A stretch of DNA of 24,121 nucleotides from JAJNBA01 sp035696925 (GTDB lineage: Bacteria; Actinomycetota; UBA4738; HRBIN12): NCBI GenBank assembly GCA_035696925.1, contig DASSDW010000198.1, forward strand, positions 1-24,121, given 5' to 3'. The translations under genes and the position numbers were made by a program. Below, piece after piece: positions 15,493-22,789 of this stretch. Positions within the stretch are counted from its first letter, which is position 1; the number at the start of each line of letters is the position of its first letter. The notes beneath the pieces were generated by a model that ran no database searches, was not told the DNA's origin, and saw nothing but the letters and a program-made list of their open reading frames with translations.

Positions 15493-16167
15493 TCAGCCCG
15501 GGAGCCGGGAGCGGGTCTTCTCGCTCTCGAGCTCCCGGAGGGCGTCCCGCGCGATCCACCGGGCGGGACGCGTGTCCAGGAGGAGGATCCGCTCGGCCTC
15601 GTCGATCGCCGCCGCATGCAGCTCGCGGTTCCGTTTGCCGATCTGCCGGAGCGCCCACGACACGCCCTTCTTCACTTCATTCCGCTCGTCGGTCGCGGCC
15701 TCACGGATCAGGGGCAGGTAGCCGAGGAACTCACGGTCCGGCGCCTCCTTCGCCCACACGGCTCGTCGAGCCATCATCGAGAACGCACAGCGCTTCACGA
15801 ATGGCTCGGGTCGTCGAGCCCACGCCACGATCGCATCCGCGTAGGCCGGTGCGCGACCGAAGAGGTCCGCCGCCGAATCGCACAGGTCCCACGACGTGAC
15901 GCCGAGAACCCATCCCTCCCTCTTGACGTCGGTCAGGGTCGCCGGGTCGGCCACGAGCGTGGCGAGGATGCGCGCTTCGTGGATCCCCGTCTCCCACAAC
16001 TCGAGCGCGAGGGCATGGTCGACGCCGCATGTCTTCGCGACCGCGCGGAGGTCGGGCATCGACACTCCGAGCGCGTGTGAGACGTCGATCCCGACACGCG
16101 CCATGCCCGGCTTCCGGGACGGATCAGCTCGGTCTCGCAGCTCGGCCATCGCGGCGTGGATGTTCAT
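15493..16167 (-). CDS. DNA alkylation repair protein, AlkD-like HEAT-repeat glycosylase
   Basis: A 224-residue protein of the DNA alkylation repair family (PF08713), built from HEAT-like helices. Diagnostic segments are TSWDLCDSAA (92-100), PFVKRCAFSMMARRAVW and NEVKKGVSWALRQIGKRN (163-180). W93 and D97 have the Trp-x-x-x-Asp spacing of the base-excision residues in Bacillus AlkD, and W171 sits where the second lesion-contacting Trp is expected. AlkD removes bulky or positively charged alkylpurines such as N3- and N7-alkylated bases without flipping them. The N-terminal 45 residues fit the first repeat. GGGAG directly abuts the ATG at 16167, an unusually close ribosome site. The gene starts 42 nt from the divergent LLM oxidoreductase and converges on the exporter 13 nt from its stop. 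Confidence 0.85.
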   Translation of the reverse strand: MNIHAAMAELRDRADPSRKPGMARVGIDVSHALGVSMPDLRAVAKTCGVDHALALELWETGIHEARILATLVADPATLTDVKREGWVLGVTSWDLCDSAADLFGRAPAYADAIVAWARRPEPFVKRCAFSMMARRAVWAKEAPDREFLGYLPLIREAATDERNEVKKGVSWALRQIGKRNRELHAAAIDEAERILLLDTRPARWIARDALRELESEKTRSRLPG

Positions 16168-16209
16168 CTCCCGGAGACCCTACGCGGGCTGGCGATAGGG
16201 TTCGGTCCC

Positions 16210-17121
16210 GTGGGCACGGAGCGCGAAGCGGTACGCGCACGGCTCGGTCGCGTGGGCGTCTGGTCGTTCGCGTTCGACGCCATCCAGGCCGTGGCGGTCC
16301 GCCGAGCGGCGACCGACATCGAACGCCTCGGGTATGCCGCGCTCTGGGTCCCCGAGGGCGGGACCTCTCGGGAGATCTTCTCGCACCTCTCCTTGCTCCT
16401 TTCGTCGACCGATCGCATCACCGTCGCCTCGGGCATCGCGAACGTCACCTCCCGCCATCCGGAGGCGATGGCGGGCGGGGCGAGGACGCTCGCCGACGCG
16501 TTCGGTGAGCGCGTCGTCCTCGGGGTCGGGATCGGGCATCAGTCCACGGCGGGCAGGCGCGGCCAGGAGTGGGCCGACCCCGTGGGGCGGATGGAGGCGT
16601 ACCTGGATGCGATGGACGCGGCGCGGATGGGGCCGCCGCCCGACGTGCCGGTCCGCCGGCTGTTGGCCGCGCTCGGCCCGCGGATGTTGACGGTCGCGGC
16701 CGAGCGTGCCCTCGGCGCACACACGTACTTCGTTCCCGTCGAGCACACGGTGCGCGCCCGCTCGGTCCTCGGAGCCGAGCCGGTGCTCGCCGTCGAGCAG
16801 ACGGCGATCGCTTCGGCCGATCCCGCGACAGCCCGTGGGATCGGCCGATCCTGGGCGGCCCACTACCTCGAGCTTCCGAACTACGCGAACAACTGGTCCC
16901 GGCTCGGCTACGGCGATGACCTCGGTGACGGGGGGAGCGACCGGCTCATCGATGCCGCGATCGCCTGGGGCGACGCGTCGTCGATCGCCGGCCGCGTCCG
17001 CGAGCATCTCGACGCGGGCGCCGATCACGTCTGCGTGCAGCTGATCTCCGGACGTGACGATGACGTCTGTCTCCCCGCCCTGCGCGAGCTCGCCGCCGCG
17101 GTGCTCGAGCCGTCGCGGTGA
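16210..17121 (+). CDS. LLM-class F420-dependent oxidoreductase (probable)
   Basis: A 303-residue luciferase-like TIM-barrel enzyme. RVGVWSFAFDA near the N-terminus, IERLGYAALWVPEGG, TDRITVASGIANVTSRHP, GERVVLGVGIGHQ and a C-terminal DAGADHVCVQL are typical of the actinobacterial F420-type subfamily related to TIGR03620. Members transfer hydride between F420 (sometimes FMN) and varied substrates; this substrate is unknown. The start is uncertain: GTG 16210 is chosen because TAGGGT lies 8 nt before it and it suits the family N-terminus; GTG 16252, just before the GVWSF segment, is possible, and the frame also stays open back to an ATG at 16156 inside the divergent alkD start. The stop overlaps the DUF3054 start (TGATG region), so the two are coupled. 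Confidence 0.85.
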   Translation: MGTEREAVRARLGRVGVWSFAFDAIQAVAVRRAATDIERLGYAALWVPEGGTSREIFSHLSLLLSSTDRITVASGIANVTSRHPEAMAGGARTLADAFGERVVLGVGIGHQSTAGRRGQEWADPVGRMEAYLDAMDAARMGPPPDVPVRRLLAALGPRMLTVAAERALGAHTYFVPVEHTVRARSVLGAEPVLAVEQTAIASADPATARGIGRSWAAHYLELPNYANNWSRLGYGDDLGDGGSDRLIDAAIAWGDASSIAGRVREHLDAGADHVCVQLISGRDDDVCLPALRELAAAVLEPSR

Positions 17122-17501
17122 TGCGGAGGCTGCTCGCGGGTCGGCCCGGGGTCACCTGGTACGTGATCGCCGATGCCGCTGCGCTGGTGGTGTTCGTGCT
17201 GATCGGGCTCCGCGGCCATCGCGTGAGCACGGTCGATGGGTTCCTCAGGACCGCGGTCCCGCTCCTCGGGGCCTGGTTCCTCGTCGCGTCGCTGTCCCAC
17301 GCCTACCGGAGACCGGGATGGCGGAGCCTCCTCCGGACCTGGATCGTCGCGGTTCCCGTCGGGCTGCTCATCCGGACGCTGATCGTCGGGTCGCCGAACG
17401 GCGTGAGGATCCTCGTATTCATCGCCGTGGGGCTCGCCGTCACCCTGGTGTTCCTGGTCATCGGGCGCCTGCTCGCGCGACTCCTGTCGCGCGCGCGATG
17501 A
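17121..17501 (+). CDS. DUF3054 family integral membrane protein
   Basis: A 126-residue hydrophobic protein with four predicted membrane helices (about 9-28, 42-60, 70-86 and 97-118) and a basic C-terminus (LLARLLSRAR). The pattern of an early D-x-A-A-L-V-V-F-V-x-I-G segment, an FLRTAVPLLGAW segment and a WRSLLRTW loop matches the DUF3054 family, common in Actinomycetota and of unknown function. ATG 17121 shares its A with the stop of the F420-type oxidoreductase, so translation is probably coupled; a GTG three bases earlier is the alternative. No function should be assigned beyond membrane location. The last codons overlap a GC-rich hairpin without a T-run. Confidence 0.8.
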   Translation: MRRLLAGRPGVTWYVIADAAALVVFVLIGLRGHRVSTVDGFLRTAVPLLGAWFLVASLSHAYRRPGWRSLLRTWIVAVPVGLLIRTLIVGSPNGVRILVFIAVGLAVTLVFLVIGRLLARLLSRAR

Positions 17502-17515
17502 GTGTCGCCTCGGAC

Positions 17516-17776
17516 CTAGTACCGGTCATCGTGGGACGGAAGATCCCGCGGAGGATCCGATCGGCGCGTGGACCACGTCCGGACCCGGGTTTCGCCACCG
17601 ATCCCGTCCCGCTCCCAGCGGCGGAGCTGGCCCTTGAACGAGTACCAGGCGATCGCGACCAGCGCCGCCACCGCGAGCAGGATCGTCAGGACGAGGAACG
17701 CGGCCGCCTTCACGACGGCGCCGAGGACGCCGAACGCGGCCGCCAGGAGGACCAGGATGAGGATGACCCACGCCAT
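17516..17776 (-). CDS. Small two-helix membrane protein, unknown
   Basis: An 86-residue protein. Residues 1-48 form two adjacent hydrophobic segments (MAWVILILVLLAAAFGVLGAV, then AAFLVLTILLAVAALVAIAWY), followed by a charged soluble tail (FKGQLRRWERDGIGGE to the C-terminal SHDDRY). This resembles small uncharacterised actinobacterial membrane proteins with a short cytoplasmic tail. The start at 17776 is chosen because the hydrophobic helix begins there and codons upstream run through the hydrolase gene in another frame. It starts 4 nt after the alpha/beta hydrolase stop, with no Shine-Dalgarno of its own visible, so it probably depends on translational coupling. Function unknown. Confidence 0.7.
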   Translation of the reverse strand: MAWVILILVLLAAAFGVLGAVVKAAAFLVLTILLAVAALVAIAWYSFKGQLRRWERDGIGGETRVRTWSTRRSDPPRDLPSHDDRY

Positions 17777-17780
17777 ACGG

Positions 17781-18653
17781 TCATCGTACGAGCCCGTCGA
17801 AGAAACGTTCGATCCTGCCCGCGAGGGCGTCGGGATGCTGCAGAGGCAGGTCGTGGATGCCCTCGAGCCAACTGACCCGGATCGGGGCGCCGGATCGGCG
17901 GGCACGCTCCGCGAACCCGCGCTTGTGAGCCTCCGCGTCCGTGTCATCCCCTCCGCGAGCGAGGACGGCCAACGTGGGGACCGAGAGCCGGGCGAGCGCC
18001 TCGTCGGGATGGCGGAGCCAGATCGCTCGGAGGATCCGGAAGTGGTTCGCCCTCGACAGGTGCGGCCGGATGCGCCCGTGGCGATCGACCCGCATCAACG
18101 ACAGGGCGATGTCCTCGATCTGGGGGGTGATCTCGACCTCGTCGCCGAGGAACGTCCGGATCGATCCGCGGAACTCCTCGACCGGCATCCCGGCGAGCCG
18201 CGGTGGGGCCAGCACGTCCTTCACGGTGGCCCAGTCCATCGCGTCGCGGAGGGCGCCGAGGCCGCCGTCGACGAGGACCGTTCCGCGGATCGATCGCGGA
18301 TGAAGGGCGGCGAACTCGAGCGCCACGCTCGCACCCCAGGAATGACCGACCATGAGCGCCCGGCGGAGCCGGGTCGCCTGAAGGACGGCGAGCGCGTCGG
18401 CGATGACCATGTCGAACCCGTAGCCGCTCGCCGGCTTCGCAGAGCGTCCGTGCCCGCGGGCGTCGTACGTCACCACATGGAACGTGCGCGTGAGACGCGG
18501 GAGCATCAGGTCCCAGATCCGTTGTGATGAGGCGAGTCCGTGGAGGAGGAGGAGCCCGGGTGCCCCGGCGGACGGCGCGTCGTGGACGCGCACCGCGAGC
18601 CTGACCCCACCGGCTCCACGGACGTCGATGTCCTTCACTCTGGTCTCCGGCAT
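17781..18653 (-). CDS. Alpha/beta hydrolase
   Basis: A 290-residue alpha/beta-fold hydrolase. It shows the oxyanion-hole LLLLHGLASS (35-43), YDARGHGRS (63-71), the nucleophile elbow GHSWG with S105 (103-107), the VLVDGG strand, a lid-like region (about 135-215), and the catalytic His in EGIHDLP (H267), with an acid in RGGDDTD (about D236/D237). The family includes esterases, epoxide hydrolases and haloalkane-type enzymes; nothing here fixes the substrate, although the YDARGHGRS pattern favours an esterase or C-C hydrolase-like enzyme. ATG 18653 lies only 12 nt from the divergent SDR start and has no Shine-Dalgarno. TAGCAT on the same strand lies 12 nt before it, so a very short leader is likely. 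Confidence 0.88.
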   Translation of the reverse strand: MPETRVKDIDVRGAGGVRLAVRVHDAPSAGAPGLLLLHGLASSQRIWDLMLPRLTRTFHVVTYDARGHGRSAKPASGYGFDMVIADALAVLQATRLRRALMVGHSWGASVALEFAALHPRSIRGTVLVDGGLGALRDAMDWATVKDVLAPPRLAGMPVEEFRGSIRTFLGDEVEITPQIEDIALSLMRVDRHGRIRPHLSRANHFRILRAIWLRHPDEALARLSVPTLAVLARGGDDTDAEAHKRGFAERARRSGAPIRVSWLEGIHDLPLQHPDALAGRIERFFDGLVR

Positions 18654-18665
18654 ACTCGGACGCGC
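18651..18665 (+). promoter_or_regulatory. Minimal divergent start region with a possible -10 box for the SDR gene
   Basis: Only 12 nt (18654-18665) separate the start codons of the hydrolase (minus) and the SDR (plus), too little for two conventional leaders with ribosome sites. CATACT (18651-18656), overlapping the hydrolase start codon, ends 9 nt before the SDR ATG, the right distance for a -10 box of a leaderless mRNA. No -35 box is evident. If used, initiation of each gene would take place within the 5' end of the other. Confidence 0.35.
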
Positions 18666-19475
18666 ATGCTAGAGGAGTTCCGGTCCCCGCTCGCCGACGA
18701 TGCCCTGTCCGGCCGGGTCGCGATCGTGACGGGCGGCGGCACGGGGATCGGGCGCGCCACGGCCCGGGAGCTGACCCGGACCGGCGCGAGCGTCGCGATC
18801 TGCGGGCGGCGGCCGGAGCCGCTCGAGTCCGTGCGCACCGAGCTCGAGGCCGCCGGCCGTGAGGTGCTCACGATGCCGTGTGACGTTCGGGAGCCAGCGG
18901 AGGTCGAGACCTTCCTCGATGCCGTGGGGGAGCGGCTCGGCCCGGTCGATGTCCTCGTCAACAACGCCGGCGGGCAGTTCGCCGCTCCGTTGGAGCAGAT
19001 CGGGTTGAAGGGGATGCGCGCCGTGCATCGGCTGAACGTCGACGCGCCGTGGCACCTGACGAACCGCGTCGCGGAGCGTTGGATGATCCCCGGCCGTCGG
19101 GGGTTCGTGTGCTTCGTGGGCTTCAGCCCCAGGCGCGGTGTCCCGCTGATGGCGCACTCGTCGGCAGCGCGAGCCGCGCTCGAGAACATGGCCTCGACGA
19201 TCGCGATCGAGTGGTCGAAGTACGGGATCCGGGCCGTGTGCGTCGCAGCCGGGCTGATCCAGACCGAAGGGATGCTGCAGTACGGCGGACAGGAGCTCGT
19301 CGACGAGTACGCGAAGACCGTGCCGATGGGTCGGCCCGGGCGGGCGGAGGAGGTGGCCGCGACGATCGCGTTCCTCGCGAGCGACGGCGGTGCCTACGTG
19401 ACCGGTTCCACCGTCACGATCGACGGAGGGGCCGACGCCTGGGGGATCGGTGCGCCGCCCCCGCCCCTCGAGTGA
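18666..19475 (+). CDS. Short-chain dehydrogenase/reductase, PECR/DECR-like enoyl-CoA reductase type
   Basis: A 269-residue Rossmann enzyme. The NADP(H)-binding TGGGTGIG is at 22-29, with CGRRP at 47-50 favouring NADPH, then CDVRE and NNAGGQF (99-105). The usual YxxxK catalytic pair is replaced by HSSAA (164-168) in LMAHSSAARAALENM. This is a property of peroxisomal trans-2-enoyl-CoA reductase and 2,4-dienoyl-CoA reductase relatives, which also share NNAGGQF and the AHSxAARA pattern. I therefore infer an enoyl- or dienoyl-CoA reductase acting in fatty-acyl metabolism rather than an alcohol dehydrogenase. The C-terminal TGSTVTIDGG is standard. ATG 18666 is adopted; there is no Shine-Dalgarno, in keeping with a leaderless transcript. 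It converges on the MFS gene 9 nt from its stop. Confidence 0.85.
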   Translation: MLEEFRSPLADDALSGRVAIVTGGGTGIGRATARELTRTGASVAICGRRPEPLESVRTELEAAGREVLTMPCDVREPAEVETFLDAVGERLGPVDVLVNNAGGQFAAPLEQIGLKGMRAVHRLNVDAPWHLTNRVAERWMIPGRRGFVCFVGFSPRRGVPLMAHSSAARAALENMASTIAIEWSKYGIRAVCVAAGLIQTEGMLQYGGQELVDEYAKTVPMGRPGRAEEVAATIAFLASDGGAYVTGSTVTIDGGADAWGIGAPPPPLE

Positions 19476-19484
19476 TGCGATGCC

Positions 19485-20660
19485 TCACCCCGGTGGTTTC
19501 CGGCGGGCGAAGAAGCCCGTGATCGTGATCCCCAGGGTGGCCAACACGATCACCCCCATCGCGGCGCGGAGATCGACCGTGTCCGCGATCCATCCCAGCA
19601 GTGGCGGGGACCAGACGAACCCCGTGTAGCCGACCGTCGCGACGGCGGCGATCGCGGCCGATGGGTCCCCGCTCGTCCCCTCCACGAGGCTGAACCCCGC
19701 CGGTCCCGCGGCGGACATCGCGAACCCCATCAGCAGGAAGGCGGCCGCGACCACCACCGTGGTGTCGGAGAGCACGGCGATCGCCCCGCCGATCCCGCCG
19801 CCGATCCCGGAGATGATGATCGTCCGACGGGCGCCGAGTCCGAAGAGGACCTTGGCGGCGAAGAGTCGGCCGACGAAGAGCGCTCCCGCGAACGCGACGA
19901 ACGCCGCCCCCGCCGCGCCCGCGGACGCGCCGAGCTGCTCGCGGAGGTAGAGACCGGACCAGATGTCCATCGATCCCTCCACGAGGAAGCAGAAGAGCAC
20001 CGTCAGTGCCGGGATCCAGAGCGTGGGGTTCCGTCGCAGGGCCGACACGGACAGCAGCGCCGCCGCGCCCTCGGCGGCGGGCTCGTCGACCGCTCGCCGC
20101 GCGTTCCATCCGGCGGTCGCGAGCAGGGCGACGCCCGCCGCCGCCAGCCCGAGCCGGTGATCGAGGCCGACGGTCCGGAGCGCCCCTGCCGCGGCTGCCC
20201 CGGTGACGCCCCCGAGCGCGTAACTCGCATGGAGCCACTGGAGCACGGGTCGTCGCGACCGCGACTCCTCCCGCTGCGCCGCGACGTTGAGATACACGTC
20301 GATCAGTCCGTTCCCGACCCCGATGACCACGAACGTGACGAGCACCAGCGACGTGGGCTGCACGGCGAGACCGATCGATCCGACCGCGAGGCACGCGAGC
20401 GATGCCGGAACGCTGATCCGCAGCGACAGACGCTGCAGGCGCGGGGCACCCGCCAGCATCGTCCCGAGCGCGGCCAGCGAGAGGAGGGAGTACATCAGCC
20501 CGAGGCGGCTGTCCGTGAGGGCGTGTTGGCGCTGGTACTCGAGCACGAGGATCACCCAGACGCCCCAGAACTGTCCGAAGCTCCAATACCCGGCCAGGAG
20601 GGGCAGGGTCCGGCTCCGCACCAGCGGCTCCCTACCTCGTTCCGCCTCGGCTCGCGCCAT
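19485..20660 (-). CDS. Major facilitator superfamily transporter
   Basis: A 391-residue membrane protein with about 12 hydrophobic helices in two halves joined by a polar central loop (about 195-215). The segment GNGLIDVYLNVAAQ in the first half, followed by LQWLHASYALGGVTG, resembles the fucose-permease-like MFS group (GNGxxDxxxN and HxxxxxG patterns), whose members move sugars or small organic solutes with protons. The substrate cannot be assigned. ATG 20660 (MARAEAERGREP) is chosen; an in-frame GTG at 20714 would add 18 residues and overlap the region needed for the divergent potA-like promoter. No Shine-Dalgarno is visible. CATCAT 6 nt upstream might reflect a short leader. Confidence 0.85.
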   Translation of the reverse strand: MARAEAERGREPLVRSRTLPLLAGYWSFGQFWGVWVILVLEYQRQHALTDSRLGLMYSLLSLAALGTMLAGAPRLQRLSLRISVPASLACLAVGSIGLAVQPTSLVLVTFVVIGVGNGLIDVYLNVAAQREESRSRRPVLQWLHASYALGGVTGAAAAGALRTVGLDHRLGLAAAGVALLATAGWNARRAVDEPAAEGAAALLSVSALRRNPTLWIPALTVLFCFLVEGSMDIWSGLYLREQLGASAGAAGAAFVAFAGALFVGRLFAAKVLFGLGARRTIIISGIGGGIGGAIAVLSDTTVVVAAAFLLMGFAMSAAGPAGFSLVEGTSGDPSAAIAAVATVGYTGFVWSPPLLGWIADTVDLRAAMGVIVLATLGITITGFFARRKPPG

Positions 20661-20734
20661 GCACGGATGATGCCAGGGCGACCCGCGCGCGGAAGGACCG
20701 AGACGGCCGGTCACCGCGATACACTCCGGCCCTC
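20661..20734 (+). promoter_or_regulatory. Divergent intergenic region, possible -10 of the potA-like gene
   Basis: This 74-bp space lies between the MFS gene (minus) and the ABC ATPase (plus). TACACT (20720-20725) ends exactly 9 nt before ATG 20735, and no Shine-Dalgarno occurs in between, so the ATPase mRNA may be leaderless. No convincing -35 box, operator repeat or hairpin is visible. Confidence 0.35.
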
Positions 20735-21856
20735 ATGCCTGGTGGAGAAGTCCAGTTGGTCGACCTCGTGAAGCGGTTCGGGGACTTCACGGCCGTCGAC
20801 GGGATCAACCTGAGGGTCGACTCCGGCGAGTTCTTCTCGCTCCTCGGCCCGTCGGGGTGCGGGAAGACCACCACCCTCCGGATGATCGCCGGGTTCGAAC
20901 GGCCCACGGACGGTCAGGTCGTCCTCGACGGCATGGACGTGGCGACGGTTCCGCCGCACAAGCGGAACGTGAACACGGTCTTCCAGAATTACGCGCTCTT
21001 CCCGCACCTGAACGTCGAGAAGAACGTCGCGTTCGGTCTCCGGTACCAGGCCACTCCGAAGGCCGAGAGCGCGCGGATGGTCGGCCGATCCCTGGAGCTC
21101 GTCCGGTTGACCGGTTTCGAGAAGCGTCGCCCGAACCAGCTTTCGGGTGGCCAGCAGCAGCGGGTGGCGCTCGCGAGAGCCCTGATCCTGAACCCCGCCC
21201 TCCTCCTGCTCGACGAGCCGCTCGGGGCCCTCGACGCGAAGCTCCGCAAGGCCCTCCAGATCGAGCTGAAGGCGATCCAGGAGGAGGTCGGGATCACGTT
21301 CATCTACGTGACCCACGACCAGGAAGAGGCCCTGACGATGTCCGACCGGCTCGCCGTGATGTCCGACGGGCGGATCGAGCAGATCGGACCGCCCCGGGAG
21401 GTCTACGAGGAGCCGTCCACGGCCTACGTCGCGGACTTCCTCGGCGTGTCGAACCTGATGGACGCCACCGCCTACGGACCGACCGACGGCGGGTGCACGG
21501 TCCGGTTCGGGGAGTTCGAGCTCGTCGCCGGCCAGGGCGAGCCGGACGCCCACGGCGAGGTGAAGCTGTCGATCAGGCCCGAACGGGTAGATCTCCAGCC
21601 CTCGGGAAGCTCCGGCGCCAACCGGATCCCGGGGATGGTCGAGCGCATCGTCTATGTGGGCTCCACGATGCAGGTCATCGTGAACCTCGCGCCCGGCGAG
21701 AAGCTCCAAGCGCTCGTCGCGAACGAGGGCGAGGCGATCCCGTTCGCACAGGGCACGGCGGTCTCCGTCCACCTCCCTCGCGAGGCCCTCCGTGTGCTCC
21801 CGCAAGGTGAGGTGTCCGAGGAAGGCTTCTCGGCCGCGGCCCGAGCCATGCGCTGA
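20735..21856 (+). CDS. potA: Spermidine/putrescine-type ABC transporter ATP-binding protein
   Basis: A 373-residue ABC ATPase. Walker A GPSGCGKTTT (about 38-47), the Q-loop FQNYALFPH, signature LSGGQQQRVALARAL, Walker B LLLLDEPLGALD and the switch THDQEEAL are all intact. The C-terminal 120 residues (from about 250, including VKLSIRPERVDL) form the TOBE-type regulatory domain found in PotA and related polyamine, maltose or iron ATPases. Context decides for polyamines: the facing operon encodes PotB-, PotC- and PotD-like partners. It would energise uptake at the cytoplasmic face. It is unusual that the ATPase is on the opposite strand and converges on the permease operon (stops 6 nt apart) instead of leading it. 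The start at 20735 suits the family and follows a TACACT box by 9 nt. Confidence 0.88.
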   Translation: MPGGEVQLVDLVKRFGDFTAVDGINLRVDSGEFFSLLGPSGCGKTTTLRMIAGFERPTDGQVVLDGMDVATVPPHKRNVNTVFQNYALFPHLNVEKNVAFGLRYQATPKAESARMVGRSLELVRLTGFEKRRPNQLSGGQQQRVALARALILNPALLLLDEPLGALDAKLRKALQIELKAIQEEVGITFIYVTHDQEEALTMSDRLAVMSDGRIEQIGPPREVYEEPSTAYVADFLGVSNLMDATAYGPTDGGCTVRFGEFELVAGQGEPDAHGEVKLSIRPERVDLQPSGSSGANRIPGMVERIVYVGSTMQVIVNLAPGEKLQALVANEGEAIPFAQGTAVSVHLPREALRVLPQGEVSEEGFSAAARAMR

Positions 21857-21862
21857 GCCGGC

Positions 21863-22789
21863 TCATATCTCGAATCGGGCGAAGTCCTCGACGGCCGAAC
21901 GCCCCGTCCCTTGGCGCTTGTTGAACACCCGGAGGATGAGCACGGCGACCGTGATCGACACCAGCGACAGGAGCATCATGATCGTCGCGAGCGCGTTCAG
22001 GCTCGGGTTCCCCGCGTTGCGCGCCGCGCTGTAGATCTTGATCGGGATCGTGGTGCAGTCCTGGGCGCAGAGGAACTGGCTGATCACGAAGTCGTCGATC
22101 GAGATCGCGAAGACGATGAAGAAACTCGAGAGGATCGCCGGGGCGAGCAGGGGGAACAACACCCGACGGAGGGCATCCGCCGGAGACGCGCCGAGATCCA
22201 TCGCCGCTTCCTCGTAGTCCCTCCCGATCGCGAACAGCCGCCCTCGGGTCACGATCACGACGTAGGACAGCGAGAACGTCACGTGGCCGAGCAGCTGCGC
22301 CGTGGTGCCCAACGGGATGTGGTACAGGTTCGAGAAGATCAGGAACATCGAGGCGCCCATCACGATCTCGGGCGTGACCAGCGGGAAGAGCATCAGGAAG
22401 TTCGCCGCGCCGGAGCCGCGGCCGCGCCACCGGGCCAGGCCGATCGCCAGGCCCACACCGAGCGCGGTGGCGATCGGCATCGTGAGCAGCGCGAGCTTGA
22501 GGCTCTGCGTGAGGGCCGGAAGGAGCGTGTCGTCGAAGCCCTGGGAGGCCTCGTTCCAGATCGCCTCGTACCACTGCAGGCTGAACCCCTGGAACGTGCT
22601 GCGTGAGCGCCCGGCGTTGAACGAGAACTGCACGGCGATCACGACCGGCGCGATCGTCCAGATGATGTACAGCCACGTCCAGACCGACAGGAACCGCGGC
22701 TTCCCCCACGGGTTGGAGAGGAACGAGCGGAGCCAGCCGATCTTCGGGGCGGCGGTGGCGCGTGGCACGGTCGCCTCGACGGTGGTCAC
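21863..22789 (-). CDS. potC: ABC transporter permease, PotC-like
   Basis: A 308-residue inner-membrane permease with about six helices. The cytoplasmic EAA loop is EEAAMDLGASPADALRRVLFPLLAPAI, which docks the ATPase. FAISIDDFVISQFL matches the well-known PotC segment in the next helix. GTG 22789 is chosen because it overlaps the PotB-like stop as GTGA (22786-22789), a classic coupled start; the N-terminal about 35 residues are hydrophilic. It is the last gene of the potD-potB-potC order on this strand. An insert CAQDCTTIPIKIYSAARN in the loop after the IDDF helix carries two cysteines. With the PotB-like protein it should form the channel of a spermidine/putrescine importer; other small cationic amines remain possible. 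Confidence 0.88.
   Translation of the reverse strand: MTTVEATVPRATAAPKIGWLRSFLSNPWGKPRFLSVWTWLYIIWTIAPVVIAVQFSFNAGRSRSTFQGFSLQWYEAIWNEASQGFDDTLLPALTQSLKLALLTMPIATALGVGLAIGLARWRGRGSGAANFLMLFPLVTPEIVMGASMFLIFSNLYHIPLGTTAQLLGHVTFSLSYVVIVTRGRLFAIGRDYEEAAMDLGASPADALRRVLFPLLAPAILSSFFIVFAISIDDFVISQFLCAQDCTTIPIKIYSAARNAGNPSLNALATIMMLLSLVSITVAVLILRVFNKRQGTGRSAVEDFARFEI

Noticed and set aside
13137..15617. A continuous 826-codon open frame antisense to the exporter gene
   Set aside because: Its translation is Arg/Asp/His/Gln-rich without domains, whereas the plus strand encodes a complete MMPL protein; long antisense frames are expected at this GC content.
17474..17493. GC hairpin CGCGCGAC-tcct-GTCGCGCG at the end of the DUF3054 gene as a terminator
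   Set aside because: No T-run follows, it lies within coding sequence, and CG repeats of this kind arise by chance in Arg-rich codons.
18975..19200. SDR interpreted as a catalytically dead pseudoenzyme
   Set aside because: Loss of YxxxK is normal in PECR/DECR-type reductases, and the other motifs are intact.
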